Below are positions 26,297-33,948 of a stretch of 33,948 bases of DNA, piece after piece. Every line of letters starts with the position of its first letter. The first letter of the stretch is position 1. This DNA comes from Porphyromonadaceae bacterium (lineage in GTDB: Bacteria; Bacteroidota; Bacteroidia; Bacteroidales; Dysgonomonadaceae): positions 1-33,948 of the forward strand of contig JALHIE010000025.1 in the NCBI GenBank assembly GCA_022840285.1. Reading direction: 5' to 3'. Under the pieces are notes generated by a model, which worked only from the letters and a program-made list of their open reading frames with translations, was not told the origin of the DNA and ran no database searches. A program made the position numbers and the translations under genes.

Positions 26297-27589
26297 ATGA
26301 ACTTTGTAGAAGAACTTCGATGGCGCGGCATGATCCACGATGTAATGCCCGGAACAGAAGAACAGTTATTGAAAGAACAAACGTCGGGGTACCTGGGAAT
26401 TGACCCCACAGCCGACTCTCTCCATATCGGACACTTAGTGGGCGTGATGATGCTGAAACACCTGCAACGCTCGGGACATACACCAATAGCGCTTGTTGGC
26501 GGAGCCACAGGAATGATCGGTGACCCATCGATGAAATCGGCAGAACGTAACCTATTGGACGAAAACACCTTGCGGCATAACCAGGAAGCGATAAAAAAAC
26601 AACTGGCCAAATTCCTCGATTTTGAAAGCGATATTCCCAACAAAGCTATTTTGGTAAACAATTACGACTGGATGAAGAATTTTTCGTTCCTTTCGTTTAT
26701 TCGCGATATCGGCAAGCACATCACGGTTAATTACATGATGGCGAAAGATTCCGTAAAGAAACGTCTGAGCGGTGAAGCCAGTGAAGGCATGTCCTTCACC
26801 GAATTTTCTTACCAGTTGATGCAAGGATACGACTTCCTTCACCTGTATCGTGAGTACGGATGCCGCTTGCAAATGGGTGGAAGCGATCAATGGGGTAACA
26901 TCACTACCGGGACCGAACTTATCCGCCGGATTGCAGGCGGAGAAGCTTTTGCGCTGGTTTGTCCACTCATTACTAAAGCCGACGGCGGAAAATTCGGTAA
27001 AACCGAAAGCGGAAATGTATGGCTGGACAGCCGTTATACGACACCTTACCAGTTCTATCAGTTCTGGCTGAACGTGAGCGATGCCGATGCCGAAAAATAC
27101 ATCAAGATTTTCACGGCATTATCGAGGGAAGAGATTGAATCTCTGGTGGCAGAGCAACAGTCTGCCCCGCATTTGCGCCCGTTGCAGAAACGTCTGGCAG
27201 AGGAAATCACCGTTATGGTTCACAGTCGTGAAGACTACGACATGGCCGTTAGTGCATCGGAAATTCTTTTCGGGAAATCCACCTCTCATGCCTTGCGTTC
27301 TATTGACGAAACCACCTTTCTTCAGGTTTTCGATGGGGTTCCCCAATTCAATATTTCAAGAAGTCTGGTTACTGAAGGTATAAAAGCGGTGGATTTATTA
27401 ACAGAAGCGGCTGCCGTTTTCCCATCTAAGGGTGAGATGCGGAAAACCGTACAGGCCGGTGGTGTATCGATAAATAAAGACAAAATTGATGATTTTGAAG
27501 CAATTATAGACAACTCTCACCTTATTGCCGGTAAATATATCCTGGCACAACGCGGTAAAAAAAACTATTACCTGCTGATAGCCATGTAA
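26297..27589 (+). CDS. tyrS: Tyrosyl-tRNA synthetase
   Basis: Charges tRNA-Tyr with tyrosine in the cytosol; 430 residues, full length. It is a class I synthetase with HIGH at residues 43-46 (SLHIGHLVG) and KFGKT at 232-236 in place of KMSKS, as is typical of the TyrS group. The tyrosine/ATP pocket motif GGSDQWGNI is at 194-202. The C-terminal S4-like RNA-binding domain (about 360-425) includes AGGVSINKDKI. It is followed after 21 nt by the acyl-ACP thioesterase gene, probably in one transcript. Confidence 0.98.
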   Translation: MNFVEELRWRGMIHDVMPGTEEQLLKEQTSGYLGIDPTADSLHIGHLVGVMMLKHLQRSGHTPIALVGGATGMIGDPSMKSAERNLLDENTLRHNQEAIKKQLAKFLDFESDIPNKAILVNNYDWMKNFSFLSFIRDIGKHITVNYMMAKDSVKKRLSGEASEGMSFTEFSYQLMQGYDFLHLYREYGCRLQMGGSDQWGNITTGTELIRRIAGGEAFALVCPLITKADGGKFGKTESGNVWLDSRYTTPYQFYQFWLNVSDADAEKYIKIFTALSREEIESLVAEQQSAPHLRPLQKRLAEEITVMVHSREDYDMAVSASEILFGKSTSHALRSIDETTFLQVFDGVPQFNISRSLVTEGIKAVDLLTEAAAVFPSKGEMRKTVQAGGVSINKDKIDDFEAIIDNSHLIAGKYILAQRGKKNYYLLIAM

Positions 27590-27610
27590 CAATCGCTTTT
27601 CCCTGCCTGC

Positions 27611-28354
27611 ATGGATAAAAAAAGGAAGTATCAATTCCAGGTTTCGGCCCAGCATATCGATTTTCAAAAAAAGGTATCGTTGTCATCCTTGTTTCACCTG
27701 ATTTTAAAGACCGCGGGAAAGGATGCTGACCACAACGGATTTGGCCTTCTGAAACTGCAGTCGGATGACTACACGTGGGTTCTTTCGCGCTTCGTCATGG
27801 ATATGGAGAGGTTTCCGCTGGAAAATGAAAACATAACCATTGAGACATGGATTCAAGACGTGGGAGCAATGTTTACCACGCGAAATTTTCGAATCGCCAA
27901 CGGCGAAGATCGGATTATCGGTCACGCATCATCTTCGTGGGCGGTAATTGATATGGGAACCCGCCAGAGCGTTCTGCTGGATACGTTAGCGTCGTTGAGC
28001 GATTTTATATTGCCGGAAACCACACCCATAGGCGCCCCTACACGCATTGCCAACGTAAAAGGAGATATTGCCAACCGTTTTGAAGTAAAATACAGCCATA
28101 TCGATGTAAATTGCCATGCAAGCAGTCCGTTTTACATTCAATGGATTGCCGACTGCTTTTCGCTGGATTTTTATCGGATGTACAAGTTAAAAAGATTTGA
28201 GATAAATTTCCTGAAAGAATTAACGTTTGGCGACACCGGAGTCGTTTACAGGGAAGCAAAAGCAAAAAACGATTATCTTTTTCAACTGGTTACTTCGGAA
28301 AAAGGAATTGCCTGCCGTGCGCGGATGCAATTTGAAGACGAGGAATGCCGATGA
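27611..28354 (+). CDS. Acyl-ACP thioesterase, FatA/FatB-like
   Basis: Releases free fatty acids from acyl carrier protein, ending chain elongation; 247 residues with two hot-dog folds in tandem, as in plant Fat and bacterial acyl-ACP thioesterases (PF01643). The first hot-dog lies at about 1-125. The second (about 155-247) carries the catalytic Asp-x-Asn-x-His in DVNCH, aligned with DxNxH of FatB, followed by the helix FYIQW, and a later glutamate in INFLKEL. The phylum often has such stand-alone enzymes; chain-length preference cannot be read from sequence. The cysteine inside the catalytic motif is unusual but does not replace a key residue. The gene is 21 nt after tyrS. Confidence 0.9.
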   Translation: MDKKRKYQFQVSAQHIDFQKKVSLSSLFHLILKTAGKDADHNGFGLLKLQSDDYTWVLSRFVMDMERFPLENENITIETWIQDVGAMFTTRNFRIANGEDRIIGHASSSWAVIDMGTRQSVLLDTLASLSDFILPETTPIGAPTRIANVKGDIANRFEVKYSHIDVNCHASSPFYIQWIADCFSLDFYRMYKLKRFEINFLKELTFGDTGVVYREAKAKNDYLFQLVTSEKGIACRARMQFEDEECR

Positions 28355-28388
28355 TTTGAATCCGGCATCAAAAAACATCTCCCAAAAA

Positions 28389-28420
28389 TTTGGTCATTTA
28401 CAATTATTGTTATACTTTTG
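28389..28420 (+). promoter_or_regulatory. Promoter of the tRNA-Gln gene
   Basis: TTTG at 28389-28392, a 20-nt spacer, and TACTTTTG at 28413-28420 form a strong Bacteroidetes promoter. Predicted start is about 28427, 23 nt before the first tRNA base. It points at a tRNA whose 3' end is missing. Confidence 0.65.
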
Positions 28421-28449
28421 CACTGCTTTTCACGAAGCACATTAAGGAT

Positions 28450-28503
28450 TGTCCTATGGTGTAATGGTAGCACTCCTGGTTTTGGTTCAGTCAGTCTAGG
28501 TTC
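28450..28503 (+). pseudogene. tRNA-Gln(UUG) lacking its 3' quarter
   Basis: The first 54 bases read as a Bacteroidales tRNA-Gln: acceptor strand TGTCCTA (28450-28456), D arm GTGTAATGGTAGCAC, anticodon stem-loop with TTTTGGT giving anticodon TTG, variable loop, and the 5' T-arm strand CTAGG then TTC. The expected remainder (the T-loop end, CCTAG, and TAGGACA to pair with the acceptor) is absent: the next bases are TATTTAAGATAG. A weak TAGGGGA at 28518-28524 is five bases too far away and mismatched. The anticodon stem also has a C-T mismatch at its base. As written it cannot form a T arm or mature 3' end. It may be a deletion, an integration scar, or an assembly join. Confidence 0.75.
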
Positions 28504-28548
28504 TATTTAAGATAGTTTAGGGGAGTAATTTGTTTACGATGCAAAGTC

Positions 28549-28884
28549 TCAGGAAACCGTCTGGTCGTCGACCTGTGCATCGGGAGCGTTGGTTTTTACA
28601 GATTTAATACCGTTTTCCCTCGAAGCTTCGGTTTCGTACATTTCGCTGTTGCCGATTACCTGTCCGTTGGAAGCCTTCAGGTTGAAATAGAATTTTCCGT
28701 TTTTTGCCACGTTTTTTTCAAAACGGGCATCCTCCTGCGAATTCTTCTTTACCGATTCCACGCCGTTCAAGCACGCGGTTTTGGTAGAGTAACCCTCACT
28801 CGATAAGATCACCTGTCCGTTTCCGGCCTTAAGATTGAACTGAAATTCACCATTTTTCCTGGTGGTAATCACAAATTTTCCCAT
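28549..28884 (-). CDS. Doubled DUF1508 (YegP-like) protein
   Basis: A 111-residue cytosolic protein made of two copies of the short DUF1508 domain. Repeat one (about 1-48) has GEFQFNLKAGNGQVILSSEGY followed by ACLNGVESVKKNS. Repeat two (about 52-101) has GKFYFNLKASNGQVIGNSEMY and then ENGIKSVKTNA. Each repeat forms a small beta-beta-beta-alpha unit in solved homologues such as E. coli YegP. No biochemical function is established. The start ATG (28882-28884) is followed by the conserved MGKFVI. It is on the strand opposite the broken tRNA and converges with it. No good promoter was recognised upstream. Confidence 0.93.
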   Translation of the reverse strand: MGKFVITTRKNGEFQFNLKAGNGQVILSSEGYSTKTACLNGVESVKKNSQEDARFEKNVAKNGKFYFNLKASNGQVIGNSEMYETEASRENGIKSVKTNAPDAQVDDQTVS

Positions 28885-28960
28885 AGTTTTTTTTGTTTTA
28901 GTTAGACATAAGCACCTTATCTTAACGATTTACGAGTAGCTTTGTTCAACGCCATCAACA

Positions 28961-28994
28961 AAAAAATGCCTCGACATATATTAATCAAGGCATT
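28961..28994 (-). terminator. Hairpin with T-run on the minus strand
   Basis: A 7-bp stem, AATGCCT at 28965-28971 and AGGCATT at 28988-28994, encloses a 16-nt loop. Read on the minus strand it is followed by seven T, so it can act as a terminator for leftward transcripts. It may be a back-up to the terminator at 29092. Confidence 0.5.
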
Positions 28995-29091
28995 CCTTTT
29001 CATCGCTTATACACCCACTGGCTTACGCTTTTGTTAATTTTTTTGAGGGAGATAACCGTTGGTCTTATTTATAAGCCTGGTTACATAAAAT

Positions 29092-29125
29092 AAAACCGCG
29101 CAACAAATTATCGTCACGCGGTTTT
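29092..29125 (-). terminator. Bidirectional terminator after the BACON/OB lipoprotein gene
   Basis: A perfect 9-bp stem AAAACCGCG (29092-29100) and CGCGGTTTT (29117-29125) with a 16-nt loop. The minus strand continues TTTTATTTTA and the plus strand ends GTTTTTG, so it can work in both directions. It lies 43 nt after the lipoprotein stop codon. Confidence 0.82.
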
Positions 29126-29167
29126 TGCTGTGTGCTACATTACTTACCGTATAGGATTGCGTATTAC

Positions 29168-30682
29168 TTATTGAGCACTTTCGTGGCTTAAATAAATACC
29201 ATTTGCAAGTTGAGGAACTTCCTTATAAGAGCTCTTCGTTGCAATAACGGTTAGTTTGTCTCCCACTTTGATGCCTTTAGTAGCCAAGAAGTTTTTTCTA
29301 AAGTCACCCGTCGCACCATAACCCGGATAACAGCCGTACAGATAAATCTCGCTACCACCGTCTTTCAGGTAAAGATTACCGTACACCGCATCAGCAATCG
29401 ATGTTATTTCACCGGTTACCATATAGTAATTCTGATTGGAATCGGTTTTGGTCAGCACTTCGGCAATAGTAGCAGCAGTAACGGGAATAACGCTTTCCAA
29501 AACGGCGGAACCTACCTGAGGATTGCCATTGTATGCGGCACGTTTGCCGACAATAGTAATGATGTCACCTACTTTCAACCCTTTATTCTGGAAATCCTGA
29601 ATGCCATACACATAGGTTTCGCCGGAGAAATCCCTCAGGTCTAAACGGCCACGTGTAGCATCGGAAATATTGGTAATCACACCAGTCAGACGATATTGTG
29701 TGTTACCCACCGCCGCTGCAAGAAATTCTGCCACAGTTACTTTCACAATCGCTCCTTTCTGACTTAGGGTTGTTTCTGTAGTGTAGTCTTTAGAGCCGTC
29801 GGTGGTGTGGAACGCGAGAATGGTGCTACGGTCCCCACCGGTATTGGCAGCGGCCCTAAATTTCACCACAGCATTCGTTCCGGCTGATTGGATGGATGAA
29901 ATCGACAACCAGGACTTGGCATCCTCCGGAATTTCTACCGAGACGCCTTGCCCTTTGCAAGTAAGGTATGCTGTGAATTCACCCCCTTCGACAGGAAGCA
30001 TTTCGTTTTCAACGGAATCAACCCTCACAAGGGATTTGTTGATCTTTATAACCGTCACATTCACCATCTGAGGATCACCCTTGTAAGAAGATTTTGGCCC
30101 TTCTACAGTTACCTCATCTCCCACTTCAAGACCAAGACTCAGGAAATTTTTTGTTCCACCCTTTTTGTCAAGAGTACCGTATATATACAAGGCACCCGTC
30201 TCATCGGTCAAATACCAGTTACCGTATTCAGTATTTACTATGGAAGTGCAGACACCTGATACGCGGAATGTTTTCCCGTCCGGACCCGCTTTTACTTCAG
30301 CGACTCTGGCTTCCGATATTTTTGTCAATCCCTGGATGATGTTAATTCTCTGTGTTTTGTTTCCACTGTGAATCAGGACCTCAGCTGTGCGGCCATCGAT
30401 GGTGGACGGGGCGGAAAATGAAAGTTCTGTCTCACCCGCACTTCCTGTAGTTGAAGAGATCGTCAACCACTCCACCTTGTTTTTCTCGGTCGTCACTTTT
30501 TCTGCCGTCCAGCTATCCTGAGCCGTCACGGTAATGGTCGTTGAACCACCCCCCTCGGGAATAGCGACATAGGACGACGATACTTGAATTTCATCAAGCA
30601 GCGTCACAGACTCTTCATCGGCACAACTTGTCGTCAGGGCAACTGTTGCGATGAACAATGGGAATAGATATTTTAATTTCAT
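29168..30682 (-). CDS. Surface lipoprotein with BACON and OB-fold-like repeats
   Basis: A 504-residue lipoprotein: lipid Cys20 follows LTTS, and the next residues ADEES are acidic like the export signal of surface lipoproteins in this phylum. The apparent order is BACON (about 31-118, with WLTISSTTGSAGE), OB-fold-like unit 1 (about 119-215), BACON 2 (about 220-310, with WLSISSIQSAG), OB unit 2 (about 311-400) and OB unit 3 (about 401-504). The OB units share a core of the form YGNWYLTDETGALYIYG, and each ends in a GLEVGDEVTVEGPKSSYKG-like strand with a repeated YK/YN-GxPQ. BACON domains in Bacteroides often bind mucin or glycans; the OB-like domains resemble DUF5689/YhcR-type folds. The gene lies 17 nt after the TonB receptor, so it is very likely its partner. 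The ligand is unknown. Confidence 0.82.
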   Translation of the reverse strand: MKLKYLFPLFIATVALTTSCADEESVTLLDEIQVSSSYVAIPEGGGSTTITVTAQDSWTAEKVTTEKNKVEWLTISSTTGSAGETELSFSAPSTIDGRTAEVLIHSGNKTQRINIIQGLTKISEARVAEVKAGPDGKTFRVSGVCTSIVNTEYGNWYLTDETGALYIYGTLDKKGGTKNFLSLGLEVGDEVTVEGPKSSYKGDPQMVNVTVIKINKSLVRVDSVENEMLPVEGGEFTAYLTCKGQGVSVEIPEDAKSWLSISSIQSAGTNAVVKFRAAANTGGDRSTILAFHTTDGSKDYTTETTLSQKGAIVKVTVAEFLAAAVGNTQYRLTGVITNISDATRGRLDLRDFSGETYVYGIQDFQNKGLKVGDIITIVGKRAAYNGNPQVGSAVLESVIPVTAATIAEVLTKTDSNQNYYMVTGEITSIADAVYGNLYLKDGGSEIYLYGCYPGYGATGDFRKNFLATKGIKVGDKLTVIATKSSYKEVPQLANGIYLSHESAQ

Positions 30683-30699
30683 ATTGTCTGTACTTTTAA

Positions 30700-33600
30700 T
30701 TAGTTAAAAATATATTTGATACCAATTGAAGCGTACCAACATTGGCCCAACGTGTAGCTTGGAGTGAATGTTTGGGTGTCACCATTGATTGATGGAGGTG
30801 TAGAGAACGTAGCCACACCGTCAGCATCAACACCCTCGTACTTGAGGATACGAGCCTCGGAACCAATTTCCGGATTCAAGTATTTGGCTACACCCCAACT
30901 GGAGTTGAACAGGTTCATCACATTCTTGATATCCAGGCTAAGTTGTAGATTATGTTTGGTTTTGCCTGCATTTAGTATAAAATCGTGTTTGTAGCTAAAG
31001 TCGATGCGGTGTACCCAGGGTGAGTAAACGCTATAGGCTTCCGCATACTTGCCTTGCTGGTTTTTCAAATAGCTGTTGCCATGCACATAATCCATAAAAC
31101 GGGTTTGGTCGCTTTCCGAGACAAAGCGGAATTGACCGTTTGCCACTTCCTCGTCGGTGGGCACATAGACTGCATCGTAGTTATAACCATCACCGTTGAT
31201 ATCGTTAACCGTCATGTAGGAATAATTTGCTCCACCGCGCCATCCTTCATAGATAAAGCTGTAGTGATTGCCGCTCTTGTCGTGGGTGGTCAGCGATGCC
31301 ACAAGACGGTCGGGGGTGTTGTATTGGGAATTATGCAATTTAATGTGGTTAGGACCTTCTACTGTAGGAACGTATGTAAATGCAGATTCCGCATTCGATC
31401 CGGGCATACCGGTTACGTCTTTAGCAACCGTATGTGTATAGGCAGCCATCAGGCTGATGAATTCCGTGGGTTGTGCGTTGAACGTGATGTTAGTTGACCA
31501 ACCGTAGCCGCGACTGGTGTTTTCCAACACAAATGCCTTTGTGCCGATACGATAACCATCGGGATAAATCGGACGATTGTCCACTCCGTTGAAACGGGCA
31601 AAGCCTCCTACGTAGGGAGTACTCCAATCAGAGATAGAAACACCGTTGATGGTTTTGTTAAAGATTCCCTCTACCGTTACAGAGGACGGGAAAAAAGTTG
31701 GAAGTGCATAGTCAAAGGCAAGCGAGGTTTTCCATACTTGCGGCATTTTAAAATTGGGGTCTACGGCCGCAATCGCTGAAGGGACTGTCCCGTCTTCAGG
31801 TGAAATGGTTGTAGGATATCCCAATGATGCCAATTTGTTATAAAGGGCAGAGATGTTGGCTTTGCCGTTGACATCCGTTACAAGGCCGCCGGCAAATTCA
31901 TCCATTGTAAAACCTTTCTTTGCGGCTTCCGCGGCATTTATTTGTGCCTGATACTGTACCATTCCCCCGTTGGTAGGCATATTGGTGAAAAACACAAGTG
32001 GCAAATTACCTGAGAAAAGACCGGTTCCACCACGAAGTTTCAGGCTCTTGTCTCCAAAAGCATCCCATACGAAACCTACACGGGGAGAGAATATGACGCT
32101 TGCAGAAGGCCATTTCCCCGTATCGATACGACGGCCGGAATAATCAATTTCGTAGATCGCTTTGTTCGTCATCAAGTCATTGTTGTTGAAGAAAAGTCCA
32201 TCGATACGAAGTCCATACGAAAGTTTGAATCTGGATTGCTTTCCCCATCATAACCATAAGTAAGGTTTACAATTTCAGGTACCCCTCCGTTTAAGAAGTC
32301 GTCGAGGCTCGAGTAACGATAATATCCGGTACCGTTACGCATATAAGCATTATCCGCCATCTTATATTCGTATGCTATACCTCCTACGATTTTGTGATTA
32401 CCTAAATAATAAGTCAACTCATCTTTAATGTTCAAAACGTTGTTGTGCACGCCGTTGTTCCAGGTGAAAAGCTCATACCCCAATGACATGTAGGATTGTC
32501 CATCTTTCAGAATGTCGATGAAAGGGAATTCTGCTGAATTCGTTCCGCGAATATCGTCAAGTTTTGAGAATGTCGCCAGGAACTGGTTAGAAAGGTTATC
32601 ATACAATCGGCTGTTTAAGTCGAAAGAGAACGAATGAACGAGGTTGTCCATTGAATACATCGAGTTTGCAAACGACATGGAAGCTTTCGACATTCTCGCT
32701 TCAGTCATACGGGTACCTCCATCCATGGAGGTAGCATTGGGAGATATCCAGGAAAGGTTTTTGGTGTAGTTGTAACGCAAAGCCAGGCGATGTTTGTTGG
32801 TGATATTCCAATCCAAACGAGCAAGCAGTTTGCGATTGCTTTCATCTGCCGGGAAATTGGTGTAAGATCCCGTTTCATACCCATACTCACTCCGCACGAA
32901 ATCAGAAACTCTCTTCAGATCACTTTCAGTTGTGCGGGAGATATAATTGTCCGGATCAGCCACACCATTTGTGGAAGCTCTCCAACGATTGGCTATGGTG
33001 GGTGTTTTGGCCATTTCACCATTCACGAAGAAGAACAATTTGTTTTTGATAATGGGACCACCGATGGTGAAACCGTAGGTAGTATTGCGGTCTTTTTCAC
33101 GCACATCTTTTTCGACCAGCTGACCTCTAACGGCATTACCGCGCATGTTTTCATTTCTGTGGTAAATGTAAGCACTGGCTTTAAAAGTATTTGTGCCCGA
33201 TTTTGTAATGGCGTTTACACCGCCTCCAATAAAGTTTGTCTGACGGACATCGTACGGAGCGATGACAACCTGCAATTCTTCGATCGCTTCAAGAGAGATA
33301 GGGTTGCCTCCACCAGGAAGCCTGTCACTCAAACCAAAGTTATTGTTAAAATTAGCACCATCTACCGTGAAGTTAGCCGTACGGCCATCCGTACCGGAAA
33401 AACTCATACCATTACCTCCATAAGGTGAAAGGCGGGTAACATCCATGATGCTACGACTTACTGTAGGCAAATTAGCAATCTGGTCATTGGTTATATTGGT
33501 TACTGCTCCGGTCTTCTCCGTGGAGAATTTGGTACGAAGTGCTGTAACCACAATTTCATCTAACGTTGTTGGCTCCTCTGTGAGTACGATATTCAATACA

Positions 33601-33905
33601 TAGTTATCACCCAAGCTCAACGTAATGTTGTTTGTCGTGCTGGTACCATATCCTATGTAGGAAATCTCTACGGTATAAGGTCCACCTACACGCATACCGT
33701 TCAGGTTGAAGCGACCTTCCATATTTGTAACCGTACCATAGGTTGTTCCTGAAGGTTGGTGTGTGGCAATTACCGTTGCACCGATAACGACTCCCTCGGT
33801 ATCGGTAACCCGTCCGCTCATGCTGGATGTAGTTACCTGAGCTTGCGCCACAGTGGCGAGCAGCAAGAAAAATACCACTGTTAAAAACTTCATCTTCTTA
33901 ATCAT
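30700..33905 (-). pseudogene. Oar-like TonB-dependent receptor, split by a frameshift
   Basis: Outer-membrane transporter in two frames. The N-terminal part (32172-33905, 577 residues) has a signal peptide ending AQA, a carboxypeptidase-regulatory-like domain (about 28-110), a TonB-box-like TLDEIVVTA, the plug (about 125-230; GGGVNAITKSGTN) and the first barrel strands. The C-terminal part (30700-32175) ends with a terminal IKYIFN strand. Between 32180 and 32230 the third frame reads FKLSYGLRIDGLFFNNNDLM, joining both. One added T in the coding-strand GATTC at 32227-32231 (GATTTC) restores a protein of about 1,068 residues. No SusD-like partner is present, so it is better called Oar-like than SusC. 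The lesion may be real, phase-variable or a base-calling error. The promoter is outside the window. Confidence 0.85.
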
Positions 33906-33948
33906 AAATCAATTTTTAATGTTTTTGGATTATTTATTAAAAAATCTG

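Larger units (their letters stand above)
28937..29125 (+). ncRNA. Possible small structured RNA in the 283-bp gap
   Basis: The gap 28885-29167 holds no gene but shows ordered structure. TAGCTTTG (28937-28944) is an exact -7 element on the plus strand, though with no -33 partner. Downstream come hairpin AATGCCT/AGGCATT (28965-28971 with 28988-28994), a compound hairpin AACC..GGTT enclosing CTTAT/ATAAG (29054-29082), and the 9-bp terminator (29092-29125). A transcript of roughly 175 nt would start near 28951. The opposite strand also ends in a T-run after the first hairpin, so the strand is not settled. No known RNA family was recognised. Confidence 0.25.

Noticed and set aside
28450..28530. 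Integrated element bounded by the broken tRNA-Gln
   Set aside because: No integrase, second att-like copy of the tRNA 3' end, or phage/ICE genes were found in the window, so no mobile element is claimed.
32790..33428. Plus-strand open frame of 212 codons
   Set aside because: Antisense to the N-terminal half of the TonB receptor; low-complexity look and no start signals.
30700..33905. SusC/SusD polysaccharide locus
   Set aside because: The downstream lipoprotein has BACON and OB-like units rather than the helical SusD fold, and no glycan-degrading enzyme is adjacent.

Overview
The window looks like a chromosomal segment of a Bacteroidales bacterium, perhaps of the Dysgonomonas/Proteiniphilum/Petrimonas kind; the family is a guess, the order is well supported. 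Evidence: several promoters fit the Bacteroidetes pattern TTTG-(17-20 nt)-TAnnTTTG, Shine-Dalgarno sequences are mostly absent, there is an Oar-like TonB receptor paired with a BACON lipoprotein, an OmpA/TPR lipoprotein, and a histidine-degradation cluster of the formiminoglutamate/tetrahydrofolate type. No phage, insertion sequence, CRISPR array or rRNA gene was seen.

Left third (3-12214, all on the minus strand, transcribed right to left): hutU, ftcD, a pnuC-like gene, hutI, fchA and hutH are spaced 5-39 nt apart, followed by an MFS transporter, uvrB and fhs. HutH, HutU and HutI convert histidine to formiminoglutamate. FtcD and FchA move the one-carbon unit to methenyl-tetrahydrofolate. Fhs, run in reverse after FolD (not in the window), could release formate and make ATP. 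Middle (12319-17825): a divergent cutC-GH20 hexosaminidase pair on the plus strand meets a minus-strand nfo-nhaD pair tail to tail, only 7 nt apart.

Right of centre (18042-28354, all plus strand): a YbjQ-family protein, an SGNH esterase, pdxB with an apparent 10-residue internal deletion, an OmpA-like/TPR lipoprotein, a frameshifted four-helix-bundle/HAMP membrane protein translationally coupled to two tandem trkH genes, then tyrS and an acyl-ACP thioesterase. A tRNA-Gln(UUG) with a good promoter but no recognisable 3' end follows at 28450.

Right end (28549-33905, minus strand): a doubled DUF1508 protein, a 283-bp non-coding stretch with three hairpins (possible small RNA plus terminator), a lipoprotein made of BACON and OB-fold-like repeats, and an Oar-like TonB-dependent receptor split by a one-base frameshift.

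Four genes in this window (pdxB, the 4HB/HAMP gene, tRNA-Gln and the TonB receptor) carry small lesions. This could be real decay, reversible variation, or sequence/assembly error. I did not find a clearly new defence or mobile system. The best leads are the sensor-stub/twin-TrkH operon, the receptor/OB-BACON pair, the possible small RNA at 28937-29125, and the lesions themselves.
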